The notes: a model not told the origin generated them from the sequence alone. Shown: positions 25,001 to 36,800, counted from the first letter of the stretch. The stretch: DNA of 64,000 bases from Calliopsis andreniformis (GCF_051401765.1 NC_135066.1:23005501-23069500); one strand, 5' to 3'. Numbers and translations: made by a program.

Positions 25001-25340
25001 ACAGGATGGCAGAATGCTCATATAAATTACTAAGTTGACTGCGCTCGCAGTCGGGAACAATTAAGCGTCTAATTTTCTGTACGTCGCGCGCACAAGGTAT
25101 CACGGTGATTCGAGACTGTATCTAGGTACTAACATACACGCCGCAACCTTGGGCGGACGAGCACGCTGTTGGGAAGTGACAGTAGCTAATTAATTAGTAT
25201 CAAATGTAACTCCCTCCGCAACAGTATTCTATCTACTGCTCCGCTTGTTACGGTGCACGGCATTTGATACTGCCAGTGATTAAGCACGCAGACGGAAAAT
25301 CGTAACTGATTCGCAGGTGGTAGCCATGTCAGCTACATTT
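25000..25340. promoter_or_regulatory. GC-richer island with homeodomain-type words and an inverted repeat
   Basis: The island contains TAATTAATTAG, a double homeodomain-type core, at about 25187-25197. It also has a perfect 11-bp inverted repeat: AGTATCAAATG (25196-25206) and CATTTGATACT (25261-25271). Inside that loop GTAAC/GTTAC and CAGTA/TACTG can pair further. A regulatory role is inferred from composition and words only. Confidence 0.3.
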
Positions 25341-26389
25341 TAGCATAAATCTATTGTATTGCGGGATATTTTCGAGATGATTATTGGAAGGTGGAATTAT
25401 GGAAAAAATCAATTAGTAGCAGGATTAATTTTGAGGGAGTTCTGGAAATTTTGAGTATTCAATTGAACATTTTTTTAAGGTTAGTTTAATGTTGAGAGAT
25501 TATAAGGACAATGGCAGTATATTACCAATTCTACCTGAATGAATAGCGGCGAATTATCGCGATGGCAGAAAACGCTCGTCTACAGCTCCATTGATGGGTG
25601 CCAATATTTTCTCTATTTTCCAATTTTGAACTTAATTTTGTTTGTAACTCTATTGCTACTTCTTATATTTTTATTTTATCATTTTAAACGTCTAGTTCAT
25701 ACCTCATCAAAAGCAGAAGCAAGTGCACACAGCTTAAAGCTGTTTGTCATATCCTGAAAGACTTCTACGTGAATTGGAAAACGATAAAGTAAATGTCTCA
25801 TTAGCTGACCACATCCCGGTTCCTGAACACTAACTCTAATTTTCCTTAACTTTAAACTTAAATTCTAATGTAATTAAAAACAACGAATCGCCTCATAAAA
25901 TAGTATACTCGGTTACTGGGATGTTATAATTCAACTATCAGAATATGCAAATTTAAATTGTTCAACTACTGAGATGTTTGGCATTGCAAACGTTTGAGTA
26001 CAGGGACACCTACTGTTAGCTTGGTATGTCCAAACATCCATACCAAACTTGATCCCTTGAATCGTGTTTCTTCTAAAATTTCTAGATTAAAGTGGAACCA
26101 CGCTTTAGATCTGATGCATATTAGCGATGTTTTAAATTTTCACGAAAATGGATTACAGAAATTGAAACAAACGTATAGAAAGACTGAAAATTTGTAAATT
26201 AAAGATTTAAGTACTCGAAAATTTTAAAGTTGGGAATTGCAGGATTTGAGCATTTAAAAACTTGAATTTGATTAGGTTAGGGAAGTAGTAGTAAAGTTTT
26301 CGAGTAACACCATGTCGGTATGCTAAGGGTTAAAAACTCCGAGATTATTTGCACATGGAGAACGTTGAGCTCCGTCGTCCGAATTAAAG
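25341..26389. other. AT-rich noncoding stretch
   Basis: No supported gene. 26185-26275 is one of four loci of degenerate TTTGAAAATTT-like repeats described separately. Confidence 0.4.
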
Positions 26390-27040
26390 ACGCGACACTA
26401 TAATTAATCCAGGCGTGAGAATGAGCGGTTTCCGGCCACCAGTTAAACAGGTCATTAGCAGCAGCTGTTACGTAACATCCCGCGTCTTGAACACTATCTG
26501 ATGTCGCGGCTAATATTCTCTTCTCACTCTCTCATCTCCTCTTGTAGCTTCTTGTTCGCTTTTCTGATTCTCCACTTTTCCCTAGTATCGTGTGCATTCC
26601 CCTGGAGGCCGTCTGATTAACTTGGTATGAAATTATCCGCCCCGCAGACACGGAGAACTATGCCTCCCTTTCTACTCTCGTCTCGTAATAGTTTCACACC
26701 CCCATATCCCAGCTACCTATTCAGTCAGCCGTTTGGCAGGGTTCGACCATGCCGGTTGCTTGTCCGCTGCAAGCCACTCCAGTTGCCGCTACAATTGCAG
26801 CGTGCATCGCGAAGGAGCTATCCGAGAGACAGGAATGTATATGTCTCACTGTTGGTGTGTGTAGCCCACGGCTATCGTGTAGTAATAGCCGCGAACACGG
26901 TACACCAGTCAAACGCACACCGTATTGATTTTAATATCCACGCCAGGAAGGCACAGGCGAACAGAAGTTGCGAGGAGCTGCGAATCGAGCTGGTGCGCAC
27001 CAGCACTGTGATCATGTGCTCAGCTTTTGCGAATGTTTTC
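26390..27040. other. CpG-rich island with an unassigned 138-codon frame
   Basis: GC and CpG rise from about 26390. A forward frame 26627-27043 is open, rich in Arg, Ser and Pro as expected from CpG-rich DNA, with no recognised domain. A reverse frame shares the bases. Regulatory or conserved noncoding DNA is at least as likely as an exon. Confidence 0.25.
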
Positions 27041-27252
27041 TAACAAATTGTAAGTGAGTTTTATAGATGATTTGGTTGCAACTAGCAATGTGCCGATTTT
27101 GGAAGAGATATACGTTACTGTTTGAGGTGAGCTCAGTTTGGGGGAGTGAAGGCGTGTATAGTTTAGCTTAGGGCTGACGTTGTAATGTTTCTTATTTGTA
27201 GCCATAACGAGAGTTTTCGATCATCGATAGTGTTATTTTTTATTTTATTTTG

Positions 27253-28117
27253 CAGTCCCGAAAGTATTTGAACACTCGTTATTAAAAGTTTAAACAATAA
27301 AAATATACACGTTAGACTTAAGTTTTGAAGTTGTAACTTCTATTATGAGACAAAAGTATCGAGAAGAATTTCGATATAGAAATGAGTAAAATTTTAAGTC
27401 AGTCAGATAATGCTTGTAGAAAGTATGAAATATTTATTGCAAAAATATATTGAAAGTAGATCACAAAAGTATTGAAACGGCAGTAAATTATTTTTACCTT
27501 ATTTTGTCCCAATATTTAGTTAAACCACTTTTGACTTCACTTACGGCTTTAAGGCGTTGCTGCATGCAATGTAATTTTTTGTTACTTTGAATTTGATGAA
27601 ATTCTTTACTTCTACATATAATTATTTGTTTTAATTGGTTTTTTAAATTTATGTCGCAATTTTTTTATTTCCTGCCGATTTCTGTCCACGCATATTCGGC
27701 TAAGTTGAGAATATGCTAACTTTGTGGAAGCGTATCCTAATGTATGTGATGTATTAGACAATAGCTATTCTTTTACAATGGTGACCATATATTTCAAATA
27801 AATATCATTCCGAAAGTTATCTTATTTGAATTATTTTTCTGGAAAATAGTTCTAAGTTACTTGCAATATATGATTTTTTTGTCATTATTAAAATAATTTA
27901 TAATTTATATCTGAAAAGTTCGTTAAACGGACTCTATAACTTCGAAGTATAATTAACAAGATTATTATAACGAATAAAAATATATTTTTAAAACTAATTT
28001 ATAATTATAACCCGACAATCGCGATTTTTTGAGTTGTGTCATTCTTGGAACTACAATGTATAAACATTTTTATTATTTAAACTATTAATAATGAGCATTC
28101 GAATACTTTCAGAAGTA
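27253..28117 (-). mobile_element. Tc1-like transposon relic, about 865 bp
   Basis: The left end (27253 on) and the reverse complement of the right end (to about 28117) share about 65 bp. They are CAGTCCCGAAAGTATTTGAA against TACTTCTGAAAGTATTCGAA, followed in both by a TCRTTATTAA word, AGTTTAAAYAAT and AAAAAT. CAGT...GAAAGTATT is the classic Tc1-type terminus. The right flank has TA; the left TA is lost. A reverse-strand transposase tail (27494-27709) confirms the family and orientation. The length is about half that of an intact Tc1 element, so the 5' half of the gene is deleted or eroded. Confidence 0.72.
27494..27709 (-). pseudogene. C-terminal remnant of a Tc1-like transposase
   Basis: Reading the reverse strand from 27709 to the stop at 27494-27496 gives 71 codons in one frame. 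It starts Leu-Asn-Leu-Ala-Glu-Tyr-Ala-Trp, the counterpart of the Asp-Leu-Asn-Pro-Ile-Glu-Asn-x-Trp box that carries the third acidic catalytic residue in Tc1 proteins. It continues through Phe-His-Gln-Ile-Gln-Ser-Asn to Met-Gln-Gln-Arg-Leu-Lys-Ala-Val and ends Gly-Leu-Thr-Lys-Tyr plus six residues, matching the Ser-Met-x-Arg-Arg...Ala-Val...Gly-x-Thr-Lys-Tyr ending of the family. One in-frame stop (27665-27667) breaks it. Upstream catalytic parts are not recognisable in this frame. Clearly a dead copy. Confidence 0.68.
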
Positions 28118-29661
28118 ACTAGAATGTAACCCTTATCATACTAGCTTAGAGTTATTTAGTCAGAGACTAAATTGAGCGTATATGAAATTGGAGTTAGAAA
28201 ACTGGAACAAAGATATACAACGGTTTAAAAGATTTGAATATTCGGAATTTGAATACTTAAAGTTCTGAGAACTTGAATGTTTTAGCGTTTGGTAGTTAAA
28301 ACATTAAAAGTTGAAAAAACTGAAGACTTTTATTTTAAAATATTCCAGCATTTTAAGATTTGAGAGTTTAAACAAATGCACAATATATTTCTAAATATTA
28401 AAAAATATGAATATTGGAAGTCTTGAATACTTAAAAAATTGAATCCTTGAATTTTGAGAAAAATACTATTGGTATCCCCATGTGAGTGACTATATCTCGT
28501 TCTGCTAAAATTTTAACATGTGTCCTTTTAAGATATATTTTGGAACTATCAATTAAAGAGACATTCATTTATTGATTTTGTATTACAATGATGTGCAGAA
28601 CAAAGGGCTAGTACTCGGATAACGTTACTCAATTGACCATGGCAGAAACTTTTCGTGCACTCTGTTAGCCTGATTACTGAAACGGCTTGGGATATTGATT
28701 GCTCTCACCTTACACAAGATTCTTTGTATTTGTTTTGGTCATAAACCTCCCAATTCATCGTTTACTATGTTGTTTATTGCTTCTTATTGTTGTCGTATTT
28801 CTGAGATTCTGAATCTTTTTTATGTTATCAAAATATTACCTTCAGAAATAGTTTAGATGCAACCACAAAGAACACGTGTTCAATCCGTACCGGAGATCTC
28901 TTGGAAAGAAAGTTTGTCTAAGAATTAAAGATATTTGAATATTATACGTATAGGAATAATATTTACACTGTGGGCTTAAGTGCAAAATAAAATTGGGACG
29001 CTTCTAGTAGGATAATAGATAATCAACATATAGAAGTAATATAGATTACATTTCTCTCAAGTGTTCAATACTGTAATAGACAAGAGGAAGTTTCTCTTCT
29101 ATTCCTTTATTCTATTTCTTTCATTCCTCTATTACTATTTCCTTTCTGTAAAAAATTCTCAAAAATGTATTTATCGTCGTAGACACTTTGTGTTCGATAT
29201 TCAAAAGTTTCTACAGTAACAATTTTTGTAGGATCATTATGTACGAGGTATGGATTTGAGAAACCTCCTAGATTCATACTACTAGAGGAGATGGTCTAAA
29301 TATGAGCTAGTTGTAGTTTATTTCTGGTTTTGAAATTCATCAAAAGGAGTACCCAGACGACGAAAACGCGAGTTGCATGTTTTGTGAGAAACTTTCCTCT
29401 GAAGACACAGAGAGAGAGTACATAGTTCAGGTGAAGTGTTTCCCGTGTTGTACGTAGACACACAATACTGTGTAATAAAAGTGGTAGCCTATATTCAGAC
29501 CACCTTCCGTAGATGTACCATAGTAGCTAACAATTAAGAAATGAAAAGATCAGAAAAATCTTATAGTCTCCCTGGAAAGTAAACAGAAACGTCTATTCAC
29601 ACTTACTCACTGTCTACAGTTCGATTTTCTTTTAGACCATATGTACTACTTGTAGATACGG
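28118..29661. other. AT-rich noncoding stretch
   Basis: 28185-28470 is the longest locus of the degenerate TTTGAATA/TTGAAAA-type repeats. A short GAGAGAGAGA run is at about 29410. No gene seen. Confidence 0.4.
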
Positions 29662-29798
29662 CCTGTCTATAATGCGTCTATAGAGAATTCAGGAATTAAG
29701 TGAAGCAAAAATAACGTGGGAAGTGTGACGTCACATGTGAGCAACAGATGATTCAAAATGGTTGACACGGCATTAACTTACATTATAAATTATTAAAA

Positions 29799-29852
29799 AT
29801 GGTGCACGCATGTTGTGCTCAAGGTTGCAAGAAAAAACACAACAATATATAG
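29799..29852 (+). pseudogene. Possible start of a THAP-domain protein, truncated
   Basis: The frame reads MVHACCAQGCKKKHNNI and stops. The opening with Cys-Cys-x-x-Gly-Cys after Met-Val is how many insect THAP zinc fingers start. The rest of the finger (the later Cys and His ligands) is absent because a stop follows at codon 18. It lies just inside the left inverted arm of 29662-31070, where a transposase start would be expected. Short enough that chance cannot be excluded. Confidence 0.35.
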
Positions 29853-30214
29853 GCAACAATATACATAGTTTATGATAAAAATAAAATATACAGCAAGTTG
29901 ACTAAAACTATTTTATTTTGTAATCTACAACTAGAAATAAATAATTGTCCTTTAAACATTTGTGTACTATTGGTATACTTATTATTTATTTAAGGTAAAA
30001 TAAGTTTTAAGAAAATAATTAATCAGATACTTCCTACAGAGTATTATCAACATCTCAATATCGAACTCAAATAAATTTTGCAAAATTATAATCTCCAAAA
30101 GTAAAGTAAAAATAAATGACTATAATATATGTATCTATAATAAATATTACTTTATATACTTTGGAAGGAATATATGTGTACATGTATTTATTTCTTACCA
30201 AAATTAACAACATA

Positions 30215-30876
30215 CAGTGCGATTTTTCAGAGTTGAGCACTGAACGTGCCAAGCGGTTGGCACATGGCTCGGCAGGGATCCAATGCTAGATGTGTATTTT
30301 AAGCAACGTTGCCAGATTGTGTAGCTAATCGGATTCGTCTTTCTATCCTTAGGAGCAAATGCGTCTTTCTCAATGACTCGATAAAGCAGATTCCTTCATT
30401 TGTAAGACACCCCATGCTAAATTGATTATTTTTTTTGTATTCGTTTATCAGTCTAAGGGATTCTGATACCGATTTAATATTATACGTGCCTGCAAGAAGT
30501 TCCGATGTAGCTTAAGACACTGTTTAACCTGTTTTGAGTTTGAATTAAATGAAACCCAGTTGTCCCCCTTTTTTTGTTTGACACGAGCCTCCCTAATTGC
30601 TGATAGGATTCGATACCCTTGTCAACTGCCACTGAAATAGCGTTAGGTGTCCCGGTAAGAAGGAAAGACGACAGACATCAGACAAAAATAGGGTATAAGC
30701 AAGGACCTGCGAGGACCCACGACTAAGTATTCGTGAATAATGGGTTAAGGCCCAATGAGTAGGGCTTGCCTCCTGTAAGAAAAGCATCATTCGCGAGTTA
30801 GAGAAACGAGAACATCGCAAGAAGAATACCATTAGAAGACCATGCCACGAGGGCTCAACTCTAAAAAATCGGACTG
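30215..30876 (+). mobile_element. Family A element E1, complete, 662 bp, TA-flanked
   Basis: The left end CAGTGCGATTTTTCAGAG and the inward right end CAGTCCGATTTTTTAGAG are inverted repeats of about 24 bp, each continuing to TTGAGC. TA lies outside both (30213-30214, 30877-30878). The left part matches 31587-31935 and the right part matches 32600-32918 in the same orientation. Reversed, it matches 31070-31333, so the whole length is validated by other copies. The reverse 117-codon frame 30593-30946 crosses the right tip and matches no transposase. Non-autonomous. Confidence 0.75.
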
Positions 30877-31337
30877 TAGTCAGGTCGAACATTAAAATAG
30901 TTTTATATGCTTGAAACATTGATATATCGCTCTTTTGAAACTGCATAGATAGTATATATCATAATAAAATAGCTTGTACATCTTGTCCACATATGACGTC
31001 ACGTAGATGCTTTATTTTTACTTCAGAAAAATTATTTGACGCTGTGTCTATAAGCATATATAGTCTAAGGATTTTCTAGAGTTGAACTCTGATGACCAAG
31101 TCCTCCAACTTGCGATGGTGTTACTTTTTCAACTCATGAATGGTGCTCCTTTCACGCAACGCACACGAGTCTTACTGGCAATTTAGAAAGGCTCGTGTCG
31201 CACAGAAAAAATGGTGGACAACTAGGTTAAACGGTGTCTTAATCTACCTTGTAACTTCTTGTAGACTCGTATAATAGTAAAGCGATATTAGAATCCCTTA
31301 GATTGATAAACGAATACAAAAAACTATTGTCTGTATT

Positions 31338-31586
31338 TCGAAAGAAGATTCCTGGTTGCCGGGGCCTCTGACTTGTGATGTTGGTGCTTTCTTGACTTGT
31401 GAGTGGAATTTCTCCCACACGGCACATGCCCTTCTCAGTGGGTTCTAACTAGTTGCTTACGACTGTTTAGTTGTGGAACCTGACCTAGTCTCTGCCTTCG
31501 TCTGGTGTCTATCATTTTCTCGTTTCCGCAAGTACTCCCAATGTCCCTTTTATTGTCGCTGAGAGAAATGTCGAATTCTATTGGTA
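31338..31586 (-). mobile_element. Family A fragment E6, cut by E2
   Basis: It begins with a diverged right-end tip (TATTTCGAAAGAAG) and follows the family's right half: a TGATGTTG word, GTGAGTGGAATTTCTCCCAC, CAGTGGGTT, GTCTATC and GAATTCTATTGGTA. The best matches are the reverse complement of 32600-32905 in E2 and the forward stretch 39766-40020 in E5. At GGTA the sequence stops exactly where E2's left tip begins, so E2 most likely inserted into it. Confidence 0.55.
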
Positions 31587-32918
31587 CTATCCGATTTTTT
31601 AGAGTTAAGCCCTGGGCGTGTCATGCGACCGGCGTTTGACTGTGAGGGGGGCCCAATGCTAGAAGCTTAATTCCTGCAATGTTGCCAGATTATGTAATAG
31701 ATCGGATCTTTCTTTCTAACTTCAAGAGAAAATTTGTCTCTTTCATCGACTCGCTAAAACAGATTTCTTCGTGTGTCGATAACTCCAAGCAATAGCGCCC
31801 GTACCAAATCGAATGCTTACTTACTTTTCTTGACAAATGTAAGAGGTTTAGAGGACGACGCAATCTCAAATGGATCTAAATAAAATTGAAAGGTAGTTAA
31901 AGACGCTGTTTAGCTTATTTTGAATTTATTGACTGCACATAGGACACTGAAACATGACATTTCTACCTTTTTTCGTGAAAACGTGTTGATTGAAATCATT
32001 TCTTTCACTTTAAGAATGAGTATTTTAGATTAAAATGTTCATATATATTTAAGAAATATTTTGTACGCGTGTATAGATTTAATTATAATAAAAGGTGTTA
32101 TTGGCTAAGAGCGGGTTTAAACAATAGAACTTCTCTGTAGTTACAACTGACACCATTCAGTTAAGTACAATACCTCTCGACAATATAAAATTGAGCAAAT
32201 AAGAATTATTAAACTATATGGTATGTTTTCCACGTTAAAGTAGAAGAAGGGAACAAATTTTTCACGGTAGAAAGCAATGGAAAAAATATTTTCGCGGAAG
32301 TAAATACATAGAAATGATCAGATGCTATTCTGTTATTTTATGGAATAGAAACATATTTCTTTTATGTAACAGTGATATAAATGTATAAAACTTTGTCTCT
32401 CACTGTTTCAGAGATATTTCGACTTCCACCTTTTTTGTTATTTACTGTCTACTACAGTTTGTTTTTTTTTTATTTCTGAAGTGTATTTCAAATCAATAAC
32501 AGTGTGTTCTTTATATTAATTTAATCCTTAAGCATTATTGGAATAACTGTTACATACTCATGTTTGCAATAAATATATTTCTATTGCATAAAACTGTCTT
32601 ATGAGGCGACATTTTCGGAGTTATTCGCCATTTCTTCCGTGCGCCACAGGCCTCCTTAAATTACCAATAAGATTCAACACTTTCTCTAACCTCTATAAAA
32701 AAGATGCTGGGTGGTCCTGTAGGAAAAGAAAAACGATAGACAGCAAACTAAGACAGAGAATAGATAAGGTCCCACAATCGAGCAAATGTAAATAATTGGT
32801 AAGACCCATTGAGCAGAGTGCACGCCTCGTGAGAGAAGTGCCACTCAGGAGCCAGAAGAACGGCAACATTGCAAGTTAAAGGTCCCGGCCATGAGTTCTA
32901 CTTTAGAAAATCGGATAA
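31587..32918 (+). mobile_element. Family A element E2, 1332 bp, TA-flanked
   Basis: The left end CTATCCGATTTTTTAGAG and inward right end TTATCCGATTTTCTAAAG are inverted repeats with TA outside (31585-31586, 32919-32920). 31587-31935 corresponds to E1's left half (GAGTTAAGCCC, CCCAATGCTAGA, GTTGCCAGATT, AAGACGCTGTTTA). 32600-32918 corresponds to E1's right half (GGCCTCCTTAAATTA, AAGACCCATTGAGCAG). The 650 bp between (about 31940-32600) is absent from E1, so either E1 is a deletion derivative or E2 gained DNA. A 64-codon frame there is unassigned. Confidence 0.65.
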
Positions 32919-33489
32919 TAGGAAAAGTATGGGTTGAAATAATAAATATGCTTGAATTAAAAAAAAATTACTAAATGCATGAATATGAAAATTACTAAAT
33001 GAACATTAAAAATCATGTATTCATAACCTTTGTAATAACATACAATAAATAAAAATTATATATTAATATATAAATCACATTAACATAAAAAAAAGAATAG
33101 TTAATGTAATTTGTATTAACAAAGAAATTGAGATTGAAAAATAAAACTAATTCACTTACCGATAAAAAGAGACGTTTCTTTTGTTTTGCCTTCTTTTGTT
33201 TCTATATTTCGTATTGGTATATCCAGTTACGAACCAATATCATCCCATTGCTTTTATATCAACAATAAATATACGTTTCCGTAGTCTACACGGAGATATA
33301 GCATCCTACGATTAATTCTCGCTACTAAAACTTGATCTCTAGCGGCGCTGACAATCTTGACAGGCAACCTGAAGTTGGCGTTAGCAGTCCCCGCTTCTAT
33401 ACTCAAAGGTTGGATTCCTGCTGGACCATATGCCGACCGCTTAGCACGTTGAGGGCTCAACTCTGGAAAATCGCACTGTCTAAGGGAAC

Positions 33490-33860
33490 ATGGGCTTTCG
33501 TTTGACTTGGAACGTGAAACGGTTATTTTGTGTCCCTGTTGCATCTACTGAAGGGCGCTCCAGGGGATGGGGGTTTGTGACAGGAGGACGCTACAAAGGC
33601 GTTGAGGGATGCCGATATGTTCCTGAACCGAGGTGCGAGATGACGCTTTTACAACATCCATAAACGCCTGGTGTTGGCGAGACTACGAGGAGGCACCTGT
33701 GGCTGATGCACGATGCGACATTACTGCAGTCTACCGCGCTTTGCGTGCACCAATCACGTTTTACCGATCTATGGAAATTTCTTGGCTCAGGCGATGACGG
33801 CCATTGGCCTTCCCATGACAGGAGAAACATTTCCTAGACGCGTATTGGCAATATTGATAG
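33490..33860. other. GC-rich patch beside the family A cluster
   Basis: GC jumps abruptly from about 33540 to 33840 (GGGCGCTCCAGGGGATGGGG and CACCTCGGTTCAGGAAC on the other strand) and falls again at about 33850. A reverse frame of 79 codons and a forward one of 62 are open but unrecognised. It may be a captured or inserted foreign piece, since its edges are sharper than those of the other islands. Confidence 0.3.
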
Positions 33861-36800
33861 TTTTCAAAGTTCATTTTCTCGATCATCTAATGAGAAGTTA
33901 ATTAGTTTCACTGGTATAGATTAACTGTGATATTGAAATTGTATACTGATGTGTAACTATGATCTCAGATAAGGGTTAAAGAAGTAACAAAACTTACAGT
34001 CATCGCAAAAATATAACGCAGCCGTAAAATCAGCTGGACTGAGAAAAGCCAAGTTACCGAAATATTGGGATATAAGAATTTTAGCCCCATGCAGGATCAT
34101 GAGTAATTGTTATTAATTATTACCTGTCTACATTATGCAACACCGCCACTCGATGCGTCAATTTACCATGTTATATTTCTGCGACAACTATATGTAGCAA
34201 CCATTGTTCTTCCTAGAGAGAAGAAATATTGCCTGTATACATGTTGGAAACATTAACAATTATCCTTATTATTTGAATTTGGTTAACTATGTTATTAATA
34301 CATTTATAGTACAACAAGAAAGTACTAATTCATCCCTACATTCAGAAAGTTGCTACAAGTTTCATAAAACTATCAGAAATATCAAATGAAAGAAAATGAA
34401 GCAAATTGTTATTATCCACATGTAATATCTAGGTTTTTTGTAATCAAAAACTCAATAAGAGTTCAAATTGTCCAGGCCCACGTGTGTCTTATAGGACTAT
34501 GATAGTGACGAAATCAAGCCCTAGTGTGTAACCATGAGAATTACTCAGATGAAAGTTAAAGATTACTAGGACTTACGTAGTAAGTGGTATAATTAAGTTA
34601 CTAACTAAAATATGATGCACGAAACCATAATATCCAAATGTTCAAAAACAGAAACCAGGTTGGCGAGTGTCTGTACTAGGTTGCTTCGTATAGAAACCAA
34701 ATTTACAATTGGTGTAAAATTATTTGTGCTTTGAAATTTGTCAGATTCCAAGGCTGTTAATATTTTCACAAAAAGCACTGTGAATGTTCTGTATGCTATG
34801 TAAATTATTTTTTCTGATGCAATAATACCATATCAGTTAGAAGCCAATTAAATCGACAACATTGTTGTAGTGTGTTGTAGTTCAGTTTATTACTCATATA
34901 GAAAACAGTAAAAGTAATCAAGAGCATGTCACGTTTGGACATTCCTAATTGGCATAAATTACATTTTCAAAAACTGATTTCATAATGTAAATGGAGTCTA
35001 CAAGATAAAATTTATCGCACAATAGTTTAAAGTAACTTTTTGCGTACAGAACAAGTTTACAATAAAATGTAAGTTTATAATACAAAATTAAGATTTAAAC
35101 TACTAGACATCAATATCTCAAAAATAGAAATATGTACTTACATGTATAAATGATTTATGTCATTCAGTTATACAATCATGTATATTCAGATATCTCAGAA
35201 ACTTCACCTATGATGCTGACACATATTAACCTAGTTATTTATGAAACCGCCGTCAAAACTGATATGACATGTCAGAATTAATTCGATTTATTTCGTAGCA
35301 AATTGAAGTTGGAGAATTTAATGAGAATTAAGCGAGTTCATGCATTATACGATTGATGAACTCGGAGGCAATATGGACGACTCTAACTTCTAATGTCCCT
35401 GTCGGTTGAAGACGTGATCGATGGTTGAAACGCAATTTCTGACGGTCAGAAATTTATAGCGGGTCGCGAAGAATTCGCTAATAGGGATTTAGCCTGAACG
35501 TTTCGAGCCGTGTCCGGAATATAATTAACGCCGGAAACTCGAGTAGGATGGCCACTCCGCGTTTGTAACAGCTCATTGAGTATGCAGGTAGTTTTGTTCC
35601 ATTTTCCTCGGGCTACTTGCTATGATTTAGCGGAACTGTTCTTTCAGTGTTAGCCTTTTCTGCTTTCTGTTGCACGAACTACAGATAGTTATTTTCGAAT
35701 TAAACGTAATTAATAGATGTTGTTTCATCACAGATGAAGAACCCTCTAATTCGTAAAATATTGAAATCTAAAAATTATAAAATGACAGTAATGTTATACC
35801 TTATTTCTAATTTTCTTATCGTCTGTCCAATTGTCAGAAAAAAATGTGGAATTGCGTTTTAAAGAAATTATAACATATTCGAATGTTCAGAAACTAAAAG
35901 TTTCAAATATAACAACTTTTTAATATTTAAATTTTCAAACGCGTATTCCAATGTATTTAAATTTTCAAAGATTTTGAATGTCTAGAAACTCAAAGTTTCT
36001 TAAATACATACACTTCTTAAATACATTTTTTTAATTTTCGAGTCTCAATTTCGAAAACATAGTTGCCTAGTTTCTTGTAAATAGGTTTACTTAGGAACTC
36101 AAAAGGCATAATTGTAACCAAGCGCCTTTATATTTGCAAAAAGAGTTAATAATAAAGCTTTAAAGGTTTAAAAGAACTTACAATCGAGGTCTATTCATAT
36201 GAAAAATTGCCGAAACTCCTAACCTACGTTCTCTCAAACCACTACAAGCATTTCAATCAAATTCTGACTGATGGTGAGTGCCCTGGCAATAATTTTAAAT
36301 ATATTGCACCAGCGCATCAGCGTTTTCCTATAAATCTTCTGGAAAGAAAATTACATAATGTTTAATAAATTTTTTAAAAAGTGAGTGCGTATTCTTTGAT
36401 GTAATCGTTAACATGCATCTATCTTTACAAACATCGTTTGTTTACATGGATATTTGGTTATCATAAAATGAGATCGGAGAAACATGGCAAGTGTTAGTTT
36501 TTGTTTTTGTTGGTAACACAGGTCGATTTTCTTTGGTACGCTATTTATGTAAATGAATCGATAATGTAATTTAACATGATAAAGTGGACAAAAGATGATG
36601 CAATAGAAAGTTTTAACAGACTCACGGTTTGTCACGTGCCACTTGTAAGAATGTAAAATCATAAGTTAGCGAAACAAGAATAAATAAAGGTAAATTTTGT
36701 ATGGGCAATTATATGTACAGAAAGAATATATATAAATATATAAATATGTATACGTATATATATTGTTTGTCCATACAACCTGTATGAGATAAAATAGCTG

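Larger units (their letters stand above)
29662..31070. mobile_element. Inverted-arm element with a THAP-like start, interrupted by family A copy E1
   Basis: 29662-about 29750 and the reverse complement of about 30977-31070 align. Shared landmarks are TCTATA-ATGC against ACTATATATGC, a TATAGA word, GAAGYAAAAATAA, and GTGACGTCA followed by ATGTG and CAAGATG/CAACAGATG. The arms enclose a short THAP-like open frame (29799-29852) and a complete family A element (30215-30876). Without that insertion the host would be about 750 bp. The outer limits are not fixed because no target duplication is evident. THAP domains occur in P-type transposases and in many cellular proteins, so a P-like origin is only a suggestion. 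Confidence 0.45.
31067..33478 (-). mobile_element. Family A element E4, reverse orientation, interrupted
   Basis: 31070-31333 aligns with the reverse complement of E1 from its right end inward: ATTTTCTAGAGTTGA, GCGATG, AGGCTCGTGTC, GGTTAAACRGTGTCTTAA and a long block AGAATCCCTTAGAYTGATAA. At the far end 33395-33478 matches the reverse complement of E1's left end (CTCAACTCTGGAAAATCGCA, preceded by GACCGCTTAGCACGT). The middle is occupied by another family A fragment (31338-31586) and by element E2. The word GTCTAAGG occurs just outside both ends (31063-31070 and 33478-33485). Treating the two ends as one element is an inference from their orientation. Confidence 0.5.

Noticed and set aside
26627..27043. 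138-codon forward frame
   Set aside because: Arg/Ser/Pro-rich translation of a CpG-rich island, with no domain; not enough for a gene call.
30593..30946. 117-codon reverse frame in E1
   Set aside because: Starts outside the element and crosses its tip; other family A copies do not keep it open.
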